Source of the DNA: CAYZAW01 sp964476505
GTDB lineage: Bacteria > Bacillota > Clostridia > Christensenellales > CAG-138
Direction: 5' to 3'
DNA length: 51,088 bases
NCBI GenBank assembly: GCA_964476505.1
Contig: CAYZAW010000008.1
Coordinates: 1 to 51,088, forward strand
Shown here: piece after piece, positions 9,031-16,079 of the stretch
Layout: each line of letters starts with the position of its first letter
Numbering within the stretch: the first letter of the stretch is position 1
The notes under the pieces: model-generated
The model's database searches: none
Told to the model about the DNA's origin: nothing
What the model saw: only the letters and a program-made list of their open reading frames with translations
Position numbers and translations under genes: made by a program

Positions 9031-10653
9031 ATGGAGAAGAAATCGTTTGTAAAGGGCGCCGCCATACTGGCTGTTGCCGGGCTACTGGTAAAGCTGATAG
9101 GTGCCGTATACCGTATCCCTCTTAACAACATCGTTGGCGTTGAGGGCATGCGGTATTACGATATCGTTTACCGCTACTACGCGGGGCTGCTTGTGATATC
9201 CTCTTCGGGGCTGCCCACGGCAATTTCCAAAATGGTGTCCGAACGGGTCACGCTGGGGGATTATAAGGGCGCAAAGCAGGTGTTTAGAACGGCGCTGCTC
9301 CTGTTGACCGGCATTGGCATTGTAACCTTTGCGCTGATGTTCTTCGGCGCGGACGCGCTGGCCTCCATTTCCTATACGGAAGCCTCCTATGCGGAGGTGG
9401 CAAAGCAGGCGCTGTCCTTTAGGGCGCTGGCACCGTCGCTGTTCTTTGTTTCGGTGATGTGTGCTTACCGGGGCTATCTGCAAGGTATGCAGCAGATGAC
9501 CGGCACTGCTGTTTCGCAGGTGATGGAGCAGATAGGAAAACTGGCGGTCGGCTTTATCTGCGCCATGAAAATGCTCCCCATGGGCCCGGAGTACGGGGCA
9601 ATGGGGGCGCTGATCGGCGTTTCCGCATCGGAACTGTTGGCGCTTATCGTGATCTATCTGTTTTACATGCGCCGCAAACGCGGGCTTGACCGGCAGGTGG
9701 AAAAGAGCTTATACACAAAAAAACAGCTTACATTTGGGCAGGTCACAAAAAAGCTGTTTGGCATTGCCATTCCCGTTACCATCGGCGCATCCATCATGCC
9801 GATCACGGGCGTGATAGACAGTATGCTTATCATTCGCAATCTGGAGGGTCTTGGCTTTTCTGTGGATGCGGCGGGAGAAGCCTACTCTTTGCTGTATTCC
9901 TACGTAACGCCCATTATCAACATGCCCGCCGTATTAACGGTTGCGCTTGCTATGAGCTTGGTGCCTGCCATTTCCGCATACATGGCAAAACGGGATGGCA
10001 AGGGCGTTAGGCGTGCAGCCAAAACCGGCATGAAGCTGGCGCTGATGATAGGTACACCCTGCTCGGTTGGTTTATTTGTACTGGCAAAGCCGATACTCGG
10101 TATGCTTTACGGCACATTAACGGAAACCCAGCTTGTGATTGCATCGGAACTGATGCAGACCGCCTGCATCGGCGTGATATTCCTGTCGCTGGTGCAAACG
10201 CTTACAGGCGTAATACAGGGCTTAGGCAAGCCTGTAATACCGGTGGTGAATTTGGTATTTGGCGGCGTATTAAAGGTCGTTACGTTAACAATTCTCATGA
10301 AACAGCCCAACATCAATATTCAGGGCGCGGCGGTTTCCACAGTGGTGTGTTACGCCTCCGCCGCCATACTGGATGTTATCTATTTAATCCGCCGCACGCA
10401 CATGCGGGTGCATATTTGGGACATTTTTGGCAAGCCCATCGTATCCTCTGTTGTAATGGGCGGTGTGGTATACGGTGTATCCTTGCTGCTGCAGGGGCAT
10501 TTGGATGCAACGGTGGTCACGCTGCTGTCTGTATTCTTAGGCGTAGCGGCATACGGGGCATTGGTCATTGCGCTTCGGATGCTTGGCCCATCGGATATCG
10601 CGTTTATACCCGGCGGCAATAAGCTTGGCAGACTGTTTGGAAGGAGATCCTGA
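9031..10653 (+). CDS. SpoVB/MurJ-like polysaccharide or lipid-II flippase (YabM type)
   Basis: 540 residues from the ATG at 9031, which follows AAGGAG by 4 bases and starts MEKKSFVKGAAILAVAGLLV. Repeated hydrophobic helices and the N-terminal KLIGAVYRIPLNNIVGVEGM place it in the MVF/oligosaccharide flippase superfamily, in the Bacillus SpoVB/YabM branch. Members move undecaprenyl-linked cell-wall precursors across the membrane; SpoVB acts in spore cortex formation. It overlaps the mazG-like gene by one base (TGATG), and the order flippase-mazG-HU is that of the Bacillus/Clostridium yabM-yabN region, supporting the YabM assignment. Which precursor it carries is not evident. Confidence 0.85.
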   Translation: MEKKSFVKGAAILAVAGLLVKLIGAVYRIPLNNIVGVEGMRYYDIVYRYYAGLLVISSSGLPTAISKMVSERVTLGDYKGAKQVFRTALLLLTGIGIVTFALMFFGADALASISYTEASYAEVAKQALSFRALAPSLFFVSVMCAYRGYLQGMQQMTGTAVSQVMEQIGKLAVGFICAMKMLPMGPEYGAMGALIGVSASELLALIVIYLFYMRRKRGLDRQVEKSLYTKKQLTFGQVTKKLFGIAIPVTIGASIMPITGVIDSMLIIRNLEGLGFSVDAAGEAYSLLYSYVTPIINMPAVLTVALAMSLVPAISAYMAKRDGKGVRRAAKTGMKLALMIGTPCSVGLFVLAKPILGMLYGTLTETQLVIASELMQTACIGVIFLSLVQTLTGVIQGLGKPVIPVVNLVFGGVLKVVTLTILMKQPNINIQGAAVSTVVCYASAAILDVIYLIRRTHMRVHIWDIFGKPIVSSVVMGGVVYGVSLLLQGHLDATVVTLLSVFLGVAAYGALVIALRMLGPSDIAFIPGGNKLGRLFGRRS

Positions 10654-12128
10654 TGGCGGTATTACAAATCGTGGCACTGTCCACACCGGAAACCATATCG
10701 AGCAAGGCGCTTACCGCCTGCAAAGCGGCGAAACGGCTGTACCTGCAAACGGAGCAAACGCCCTGTGCGCTGCCCGTTGTTGGATTGCAGTATGATAGCA
10801 TGGATGACCTGTACCGGCAGGCGGACGATTTTGACGCGCTGCAAGCCGCCATCCAAGCCCGCCTGTTCTCCTCCGGGGAGGATGTGACCTATGCCGTGCC
10901 CGGGCGTGCCGCGGGAGAGGCGTTGTTTACGCTTTCCCGTGAGGCAGAAAAACGCGGGTATACGGTAGAAACCGTTGCGGGCGCGGGTTATGCCGAGGCT
11001 GCTATAGATGCCGGGCAGATGCAGTATAACAGCTTTGTAACTGCCGCTGCCGCCACGCTGCCGCAGCAGTTGGACAGGCGCTTGCCGCTTGTCATCGAAG
11101 AGCTGGATACCGCCATTGCGGCATCGGAGGTCAAGCTGCGGCTTTTAGAATACTGGCCGGACGAGACCAAACTGACTATTTATATGCTGGGGGAGAGTGG
11201 ACACTATGCACAGGCTTCTGTTCCTTTATATATGCTGGACAGGCTTTCCTCTGACGAAGCATTTATAAAGGCGCACCCAACGCCCTATCATGCCGCCACG
11301 GTGGTCTATGTGCCGCCTTGCGAGCTGTTGTCGCTCGAGCGCTTTGGGTACGAGGAGTTGGAGGAGGTCATGCTGCGGCTTCGTGCGCCGGGCGGCTGCC
11401 CGTGGGATGCTGAGCAGTCTCATGAAAGCCTGAAACGCTCTTTGATCGAGGAATGCTACGAGGTGCTGGATGCCATTGACGCCAAGGATGATGCTGCTCT
11501 TTGCGAAGAGTTGGGAGACGTACTTTTGCAGGTGGTGTTCCATGCCCAGATCGCGGCAGAGCAGGCGCGCTTTACCGGGCGGGATATTTCAACCGGCATC
11601 GTGGAAAAGCTGATTTACCGCCATCCGCATGTGTTTGGCACAGGCAAGGCGGACACCGCCGAGGCGGTGCTGGATAAGTGGGAGGAGCTGAAAAAGGCGG
11701 AAAAGCATTTTGCAAGCACCTCCGAAATGATGCAGGCGATCCCGAAGAACTTCCCGGCGCTGATGCGGGGAGAGAAGGTACAAAAAAAGGCGGCGAAGGC
11801 CGGGTTCGACTGGGACAATGCTGCCGATGCGCTTTTAAAGCTCCGGGAGGAAACAGAAGAGCTGCAAGAGGCCATGGAGGGCGGCGGCGATATCGCGGAG
11901 GAGATGGGCGACTTGTTCTTCGCGGCGGTAAACGTGGCGCGGCTGCTCAAGTTGGATTCGGAGCAAACCCTGACGAATGCTACGAATAAGTTCATTCGAC
12001 GCTATACGGCAATGGAGGAGCTGGCATCCTCCCGCGGGCTGAAATTGGAAGAATTATCCTTGGCCGAGCAGGACAAGCTTTGGAACGAAGTAAAAAAAAC
12101 AGATAAAACTATAAAAATGTGCCAGTAA
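10653..12128 (+). CDS. mazG: YabN-type protein: degenerate methylase-like domain plus MazG nucleotide pyrophosphohydrolase
   Basis: 491 residues, the length of Bacillus YabN. The C-terminal half (about residue 230 on) is a MazG NTP pyrophosphatase: GGCPWDAEQSHESLKRSLIE, the EECYE metal-binding helix and EELGDVLLQVVFHAQ, followed by the second, weaker MazG repeat (EEMGDLFFAAVNVARLL). These enzymes hydrolyse NTPs to NMP and pyrophosphate, removing aberrant nucleotides. The N-terminal half corresponds in position to the tetrapyrrole-methylase-like domain of YabN, but the usual GxGPGD SAM-site motif is not found; the sequence there reads VALSTPETIS. The start overlaps the flippase stop. Confidence 0.85.
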   Translation: MAVLQIVALSTPETISSKALTACKAAKRLYLQTEQTPCALPVVGLQYDSMDDLYRQADDFDALQAAIQARLFSSGEDVTYAVPGRAAGEALFTLSREAEKRGYTVETVAGAGYAEAAIDAGQMQYNSFVTAAAATLPQQLDRRLPLVIEELDTAIAASEVKLRLLEYWPDETKLTIYMLGESGHYAQASVPLYMLDRLSSDEAFIKAHPTPYHAATVVYVPPCELLSLERFGYEELEEVMLRLRAPGGCPWDAEQSHESLKRSLIEECYEVLDAIDAKDDAALCEELGDVLLQVVFHAQIAAEQARFTGRDISTGIVEKLIYRHPHVFGTGKADTAEAVLDKWEELKKAEKHFASTSEMMQAIPKNFPALMRGEKVQKKAAKAGFDWDNAADALLKLREETEELQEAMEGGGDIAEEMGDLFFAAVNVARLLKLDSEQTLTNATNKFIRRYTAMEELASSRGLKLEELSLAEQDKLWNEVKKTDKTIKMCQ

Positions 12129-12143
12129 TTCAGGATTTTAGGC

Positions 12144-12172
12144 TTGTATAATCCATAAAATGCTGTTACAAT
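12144..12172 (+). promoter_or_regulatory. Sigma-A-type promoter for the HU gene
   Basis: TTGTAT (12144-12149) and TACAAT (12167-12172) are 17 bases apart. A second TATAAT-like box overlaps at 12147-12152. The unit lies in the gap between mazG and the HU gene. Confidence 0.6.
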
Positions 12173-12234
12173 AGTCGCGGACGTTCCCCCAAGGGAGCAA
12201 TGATTTTTGAATTACTTTAAGGAGGATTTATTCC

Positions 12235-12507
12235 ATGAACAAAACCGATTTGATCGCTGCAGTCGCCGCTAAGAGCGAATTGTCCAAGAAGGACGCCGAG
12301 AAGGCCGTTAACGCTTTCGTCGCCACCATCACCGACAGCCTGAAGGCCGGTGAAAAGGTTCAGCTGGTTGGCTTTGGCGCTTTCGAAGTTCGCAGCCGTG
12401 AGGCTCGCAAGGGCCACAACCCCATGACTGGCGCTGAGATCAACATCCCCGCTTCCAAGGCTCCCGTATTCAAGGCCGGCAAAGCGTTCAAGGATGCCCT
12501 CAACTAA
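12235..12507 (+). CDS. hup: HU family nucleoid DNA-binding protein
   Basis: 90 residues, the standard HU length. It begins MNKTDLIAAVAAKSELSKKD and contains the LVGFGAFEVRSREARKGHNP beta-arm with its conserved Arg/Pro-rich tip, ending FKAGKAFKDALN. HU dimers bind and bend DNA with little sequence preference and compact the nucleoid. AAGGAGG lies 9 bases before the ATG, an optimal site fitting a highly expressed gene. It has its own promoter and terminator. Confidence 0.97.
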   Translation: MNKTDLIAAVAAKSELSKKDAEKAVNAFVATITDSLKAGEKVQLVGFGAFEVRSREARKGHNPMTGAEINIPASKAPVFKAGKAFKDALN

Positions 12508-12527
12508 TTCGGCAGCAAGCATAAATT

Positions 12528-12554
12528 GGCCGCTTCGTGAGGAGCGGCCTTTTT
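12528..12554 (+). terminator. Intrinsic terminator of the HU gene
   Basis: A 7-bp GC-rich stem (12528-12534 with 12543-12549, extendable by two weaker pairs) followed by TTTTT, 20 bases after the HU stop. The TSUP gene starts soon after, so it needs read-through or a promoter that was not identified. Confidence 0.75.
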
Positions 12555-12579
12555 CGTGGAGCGTTGATCGGAGTATAAC

Positions 12580-13353
12580 ATGAGTATTTGGCTGCAATTA
12601 TTGATCGTTTGCCCCATGCTGTTTTTAGCGGGCTTTGCGGATTCCATTGCGGGCGGCGGCGGTATCATATCGCTTCCGGCACAAATGCTGGCAGGGCTGC
12701 CCATCCATATGGCTTACGGCACCAACAAGTTCGCCATGAGCCTTGGCACCACCATGAGTACCTTTCAATACGCCAAAAGCGGGAATATCCGTTGGAAGCC
12801 TGCGCTGTTTGCGGCTGGCGGGGCACTTATTGGCGCAAACCTTGGCGCACAGCTTGCCATGCTGCTGGACGAAAAGTATTTAAGCTACTGCCTAATGGTG
12901 CTGCTGCCTGCGGCGGCAATATTCTTAATGTGTAACCGCAAGTTCGGCTCCGAGGAGCATGTGCGGGAGGTGCCTATGGGCAGGCAGTATGTGCTGTCTG
13001 CATTCATCGGCCTTGTGGTGGGCGCATATGACGGTTTTTTTGGGCCAGGGGCCGGTACCTTCTATGTGCTGCTGTTCACCTCGCTTTTGGGCTACGATCT
13101 TCTTTCTGCCTCCGGCAACGCCAAGGTGGTGAACCTCGCCTCCAACATCGGGGCGCTGGTAGCGTATATCATCGGCGGCAAGGTAATGTATATCATCGGA
13201 ATCCCAGCGGCGTTTTGCACCGTGGCGGGCAACTATGTAGGCTCTAAGCTTGCAATCAAAAACGGCTCCAAGTTCATTCGCCCGGTGATGGCTGTGGTGA
13301 TATTGCTGTTGTTTGTAAAGATCATTTTAGATTTGGTACAGCCTGCCGCATAA
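12580..13353 (+). CDS. TSUP (TauE/SafE) family membrane permease
   Basis: 257 residues, mostly hydrophobic. The two-fold repeated Gly-rich motifs of the TSUP family are visible: GFADSIAGGGGIISLPAQML near the N-terminus and GAYDGFFGPGAGTFYVLLF in the second half, each followed by an NA/TNK-type segment (GTNKFAMSLG, GNAKVVNLAS). TSUP proteins carry sulfite, organosulfonates or other small anions across the inner membrane. CGGAG stands 6 bases before the ATG. No sulfur-metabolism gene adjoins it, so the substrate is unknown. Confidence 0.88.
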   Translation: MSIWLQLLIVCPMLFLAGFADSIAGGGGIISLPAQMLAGLPIHMAYGTNKFAMSLGTTMSTFQYAKSGNIRWKPALFAAGGALIGANLGAQLAMLLDEKYLSYCLMVLLPAAAIFLMCNRKFGSEEHVREVPMGRQYVLSAFIGLVVGAYDGFFGPGAGTFYVLLFTSLLGYDLLSASGNAKVVNLASNIGALVAYIIGGKVMYIIGIPAAFCTVAGNYVGSKLAIKNGSKFIRPVMAVVILLLFVKIILDLVQPAA

Positions 13354-13365
13354 GAAAAGAAAACA

Positions 13366-13395
13366 AAAAAGAAGGTCGCGTTCGACCTTCTTTTT
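13366..13395. terminator. Bidirectional intrinsic terminator
   Basis: An 8-bp perfect stem (13371-13378 with 13383-13390) with loop CGTT, flanked by A5 and T5. It lies between the convergent TSUP and aminotransferase genes and works in both directions. Confidence 0.85.
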
Positions 13396-13406
13396 CGTTT
13401 CAAGGC

Positions 13407-14681
13407 TTATGCCATCAGCTTTTCCAACGCGGCAAGGCGCAGTGCGGTGCAGAACACCTCAACCGCCTGCTTTAATTCGGAGACCGGCGGCATGGTGGGC
13501 GCAATGCGGATGTTGCTGTCGTTCGGGTCTTTTCCGTAGGGGAAGGTAGCGCCGGCGTTGGTCATCACCACGCCCGCCTCCTTTGCAAGCTCCAGCGTGC
13601 GCTTGGCGGTACCGGGCATAGCGTCTAAGCTGATGAAATACCCGCCTACCGGGCGGTTCCACTTTGCTATGGACAACGGTGCGATATCCCGATCCAGCGC
13701 CTCCAGTACGGCTTCAAACTTAGGCCGAAGGATAGCCGCCTGCTTTTTCATATGCTCCAGCGTGTGCGCCTTGTCCTTTAAGAAGCGCACATGGCGCAGT
13801 TGATTCACCTTGTCTGCACTGATGAGCTGCACGGTCAAGATCTTCTGCGCATACTTGAGGTTATCCTCGCTCATTGCCATCACCGCTACGCCTGCGCCGG
13901 GAATGGTCACCTTAGAGGTAGAGGCAAACTCCACAGGCATATCCGGATTGCCTGCTTCCCGGCAGAGCGTGAGGATGTCGGGGAAGGGCTGGAAGTCACA
14001 GCCAAAGTCATGGATGCAATAGGCGTTATCCCAAATCAAGAGAAAGTCCTTGGCGGCGGGCTGCATGGAGGCGATGCGGCGAACGGTAGCATCGCTGTAC
14101 ACAATGCCCTCCGGGTTGGAGTACTTGGGTACGCACCACATGCCCTTTACCGCCGGGTCCTTGATGGCAGCCTCCACCGCGTCCATATCCGGGCCTTCCG
14201 CCGTCATGGGAATGGTGATAAGCTCCATGCCAAAGCTCTGGGAAATGGCAAAGTGCCTATCGTAACCGGGGGCGGGGCAGAGGAACTTTACACGATCCAG
14301 CTTGCTCCAAGGGGTATCGCTGTGTAAGCGCCCGTGGGTATACGCCCGGGCTACGGTGTCGTACATAAGCGTTAGGCTGGCGTTTCCGCCAACGAACACT
14401 TCCTCGGGCTTTACACCAAGGATCTCCGCAAACAGCTTGCGTGCAGAGGGAAGCCCCATCAGGTTGCCGTAGTTTCTGGCCTCGATGCCGTCTATCTGGC
14501 AATCCTCGGGTTTGGAGAGGATGCTTAGAACTTCGGAAGAAAGGTCTAACTGATCGCGCCCCGGTTTTCCGCGAGACATATCCAGCTTTAATCCTCTGGC
14601 CTTCAGCGCGTCAAAGGCCTCCTGCATACGGCTGCGTTCCGCCGCCAGTTCCGCTTTGGTCATTTCGCCATAGGGTTTCAT
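13407..14681 (-). CDS. Aspartate aminotransferase, class Ic type (PLP-dependent)
   Basis: 424 residues from the ATG at 14681, preceded by AAGGAAGG. The sequence matches the distinct aspartate aminotransferase group known from Corynebacterium: LKLDMSRGKPGRDQLDLSSE, RNYGNLMGLPSARKLFAEIL, PGYDRHFAISQSFGMELITI, EGPDMDAVE and KGMWCVPKYSNPEGIVYS. The PLP lysine is in STSKVTIPGAGV. The reaction swaps an amino group between aspartate and 2-oxoglutarate. It starts 23 bases after xdhC and is the last gene of the ade-xdh unit, so it may be expressed with purine breakdown, perhaps to manage released nitrogen (inference). An in-frame extension upstream of 14681 lacks family similarity. Confidence 0.88.
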   Translation of the reverse strand: MKPYGEMTKAELAAERSRMQEAFDALKARGLKLDMSRGKPGRDQLDLSSEVLSILSKPEDCQIDGIEARNYGNLMGLPSARKLFAEILGVKPEEVFVGGNASLTLMYDTVARAYTHGRLHSDTPWSKLDRVKFLCPAPGYDRHFAISQSFGMELITIPMTAEGPDMDAVEAAIKDPAVKGMWCVPKYSNPEGIVYSDATVRRIASMQPAAKDFLLIWDNAYCIHDFGCDFQPFPDILTLCREAGNPDMPVEFASTSKVTIPGAGVAVMAMSEDNLKYAQKILTVQLISADKVNQLRHVRFLKDKAHTLEHMKKQAAILRPKFEAVLEALDRDIAPLSIAKWNRPVGGYFISLDAMPGTAKRTLELAKEAGVVMTNAGATFPYGKDPNDSNIRIAPTMPPVSELKQAVEVFCTALRLAALEKLMA

Positions 14682-14704
14682 AATGCACCTTCCTTTAGTT
14701 ATGT

Positions 14705-15184
14705 TTATTTGTACTCGCCCTTCATGGTTTTTTCCACGGCGTTTAATATGTTCTCGTACCCAGTGCAGCGGCACAGGTGACCGGAGAGCAGCTTTCTTAG
14801 CTCGTCCCGGGTGTATTGCTTGCCGCTTTCCAGTATTTCCACAGCGGACATGATAAAGCCCGGCGTGCAGAAGCCGCATTGCACGGCGGCTTCCTCTAAA
14901 AATGCCTTCTGGATGGGGGCAAGCTCACCTTCGGGGGCAACGCCCTCCAATGTGCGAATGTTTTTACCCTCCGCCCATATGGCAAGGTAAATGCACGAGT
15001 TGAAGCACTCGCCGTCTATCAGCACGTTGCAAGCGCCGCATTCGCCTACCTCGCAGCCCTTTTTCACACTGGTCAGGCGGTAGTCGTTTCGTAGCATATC
15101 CGTTAAGGATGCCCGTACATCCACCATGGTTTCGGTATACTTGCCGTTGATGGTGCAGGTGACTAGCTGCATTTGTTTTTTCAT
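14705..15184 (-). CDS. xdhC: Xanthine dehydrogenase, 2Fe-2S subunit
   Basis: 159 residues, the usual size of the separate iron-sulfur subunit. Both 2Fe-2S sites are intact: a plant-type ferredoxin motif CEVGECGACNVLIDGEC and a C-terminal pair CGFC and CRC in the QCGFCTPGF and GHLCRCTGY segments. It carries electrons between the molybdenum centre and FAD. The ATG at 15184 overlaps the xdhB stop (ATGA) and has GGAGGT 8 bases upstream. Confidence 0.95.
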   Translation of the reverse strand: MKKQMQLVTCTINGKYTETMVDVRASLTDMLRNDYRLTSVKKGCEVGECGACNVLIDGECFNSCIYLAIWAEGKNIRTLEGVAPEGELAPIQKAFLEEAAVQCGFCTPGFIMSAVEILESGKQYTRDELRKLLSGHLCRCTGYENILNAVEKTMKGEYK

Positions 15185-16065
15185 GCGATCACACCTCCCG
15201 CAAGACGAATGGATTCTACGAGTGCGCGCCTTGTTAATTCCTCCGCCAGCTGCAACCGGAATTCCTTGCTGGCGCGCCAACTGGTGCGTGGGTTTACATC
15301 CTCCAGTACGGCTTTTGCAACAGCCTCCACCGTTTCCGTGCATACGGCTTTGCCGCGCCCTGCGGCTTCGCCCATAGGCGCACGCATGGGAACAGGCCCC
15401 GCAACGCCGAACGCGATACGCACATCCTCCAAGGTTTTTTTGTCTGCCGATAACTTCACGTTGACCGAGCAGCCGGTGGTTGCAATGTCCATGGCGTTTC
15501 GCATGGCGTATTTGATGTAATGCCCAAAATACCCTTCGTAGCTTTGCTTTTTAATAAGGATGGCGGTCAATAGCTCCGCGGGCTGCAAGGCGACCTTTCC
15601 GGCGCTGACATAGTATTCCTTAATAGGCAGCTGGCGCACACCGTCGGGCCCCGTCAGCTCCACAACAGCGTCCCACGCATGCAGGGTGGAAGCAGAGTCT
15701 GCACTGGTTACGCCGTTTGAAATGTTGCCGCCGATGGTGCCAATGTTTCGTATCTGCGGGCCGCCCACCTTATCCACCGCTTCTCCTAACACGGGAATGA
15801 TTTTCTGAATAAGAGGGTCTTTGGTGATGTGCGAAAAGCTGGTAACGGGTAAAATGCGAAGCGTACCGTCCGCATCCAGCTTCACGCCGCGAAGCTCGTT
15901 TAATTTGTAAATGCTGACCAGCTCACAGCCGGCCATGCGGCCTTCACGAATCTTGATGAGAACGTCGCTGCCGCCGGCAATGATCTTCGCCTCCGGATGC
16001 TCCTGTAAAAGAGAGATCGCATGCGGCACGGAGGTCGCCTCGTAGATTGCCTTTACATCATACAT
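15181..16065 (-). CDS. xdhB: Xanthine dehydrogenase, FAD-binding subunit
   Basis: 294 residues of the CO dehydrogenase/xanthine dehydrogenase medium-subunit family. FAD-binding segments are visible: AKIIAGGSDVLIKIREG near residue 27 and GGPQIRNIGTIGGNISNG near residue 100, followed by SADSAS. The C-terminal CO_deh_flav_C-like domain ends with helices around TRRALVESIR. It passes electrons from the iron-sulfur centres to FAD and on to the acceptor. AAGGAGG lies 9 bases upstream, overlapping the end of xdhA, and its stop overlaps the xdhC start, so translation is coupled. Confidence 0.94.
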   Translation of the reverse strand: MYDVKAIYEATSVPHAISLLQEHPEAKIIAGGSDVLIKIREGRMAGCELVSIYKLNELRGVKLDADGTLRILPVTSFSHITKDPLIQKIIPVLGEAVDKVGGPQIRNIGTIGGNISNGVTSADSASTLHAWDAVVELTGPDGVRQLPIKEYYVSAGKVALQPAELLTAILIKKQSYEGYFGHYIKYAMRNAMDIATTGCSVNVKLSADKKTLEDVRIAFGVAGPVPMRAPMGEAAGRGKAVCTETVEAVAKAVLEDVNPRTSWRASKEFRLQLAEELTRRALVESIRLAGGVIA

Positions 16066-16079
16066 ACTGCTGTACCTCC

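Noticed and set aside
12183..12234. Small CCCC/GGG hairpin in the HU leader as a possible regulatory RNA
   Set aside because: The stem is only 3-4 bp and no known leader motif fits.
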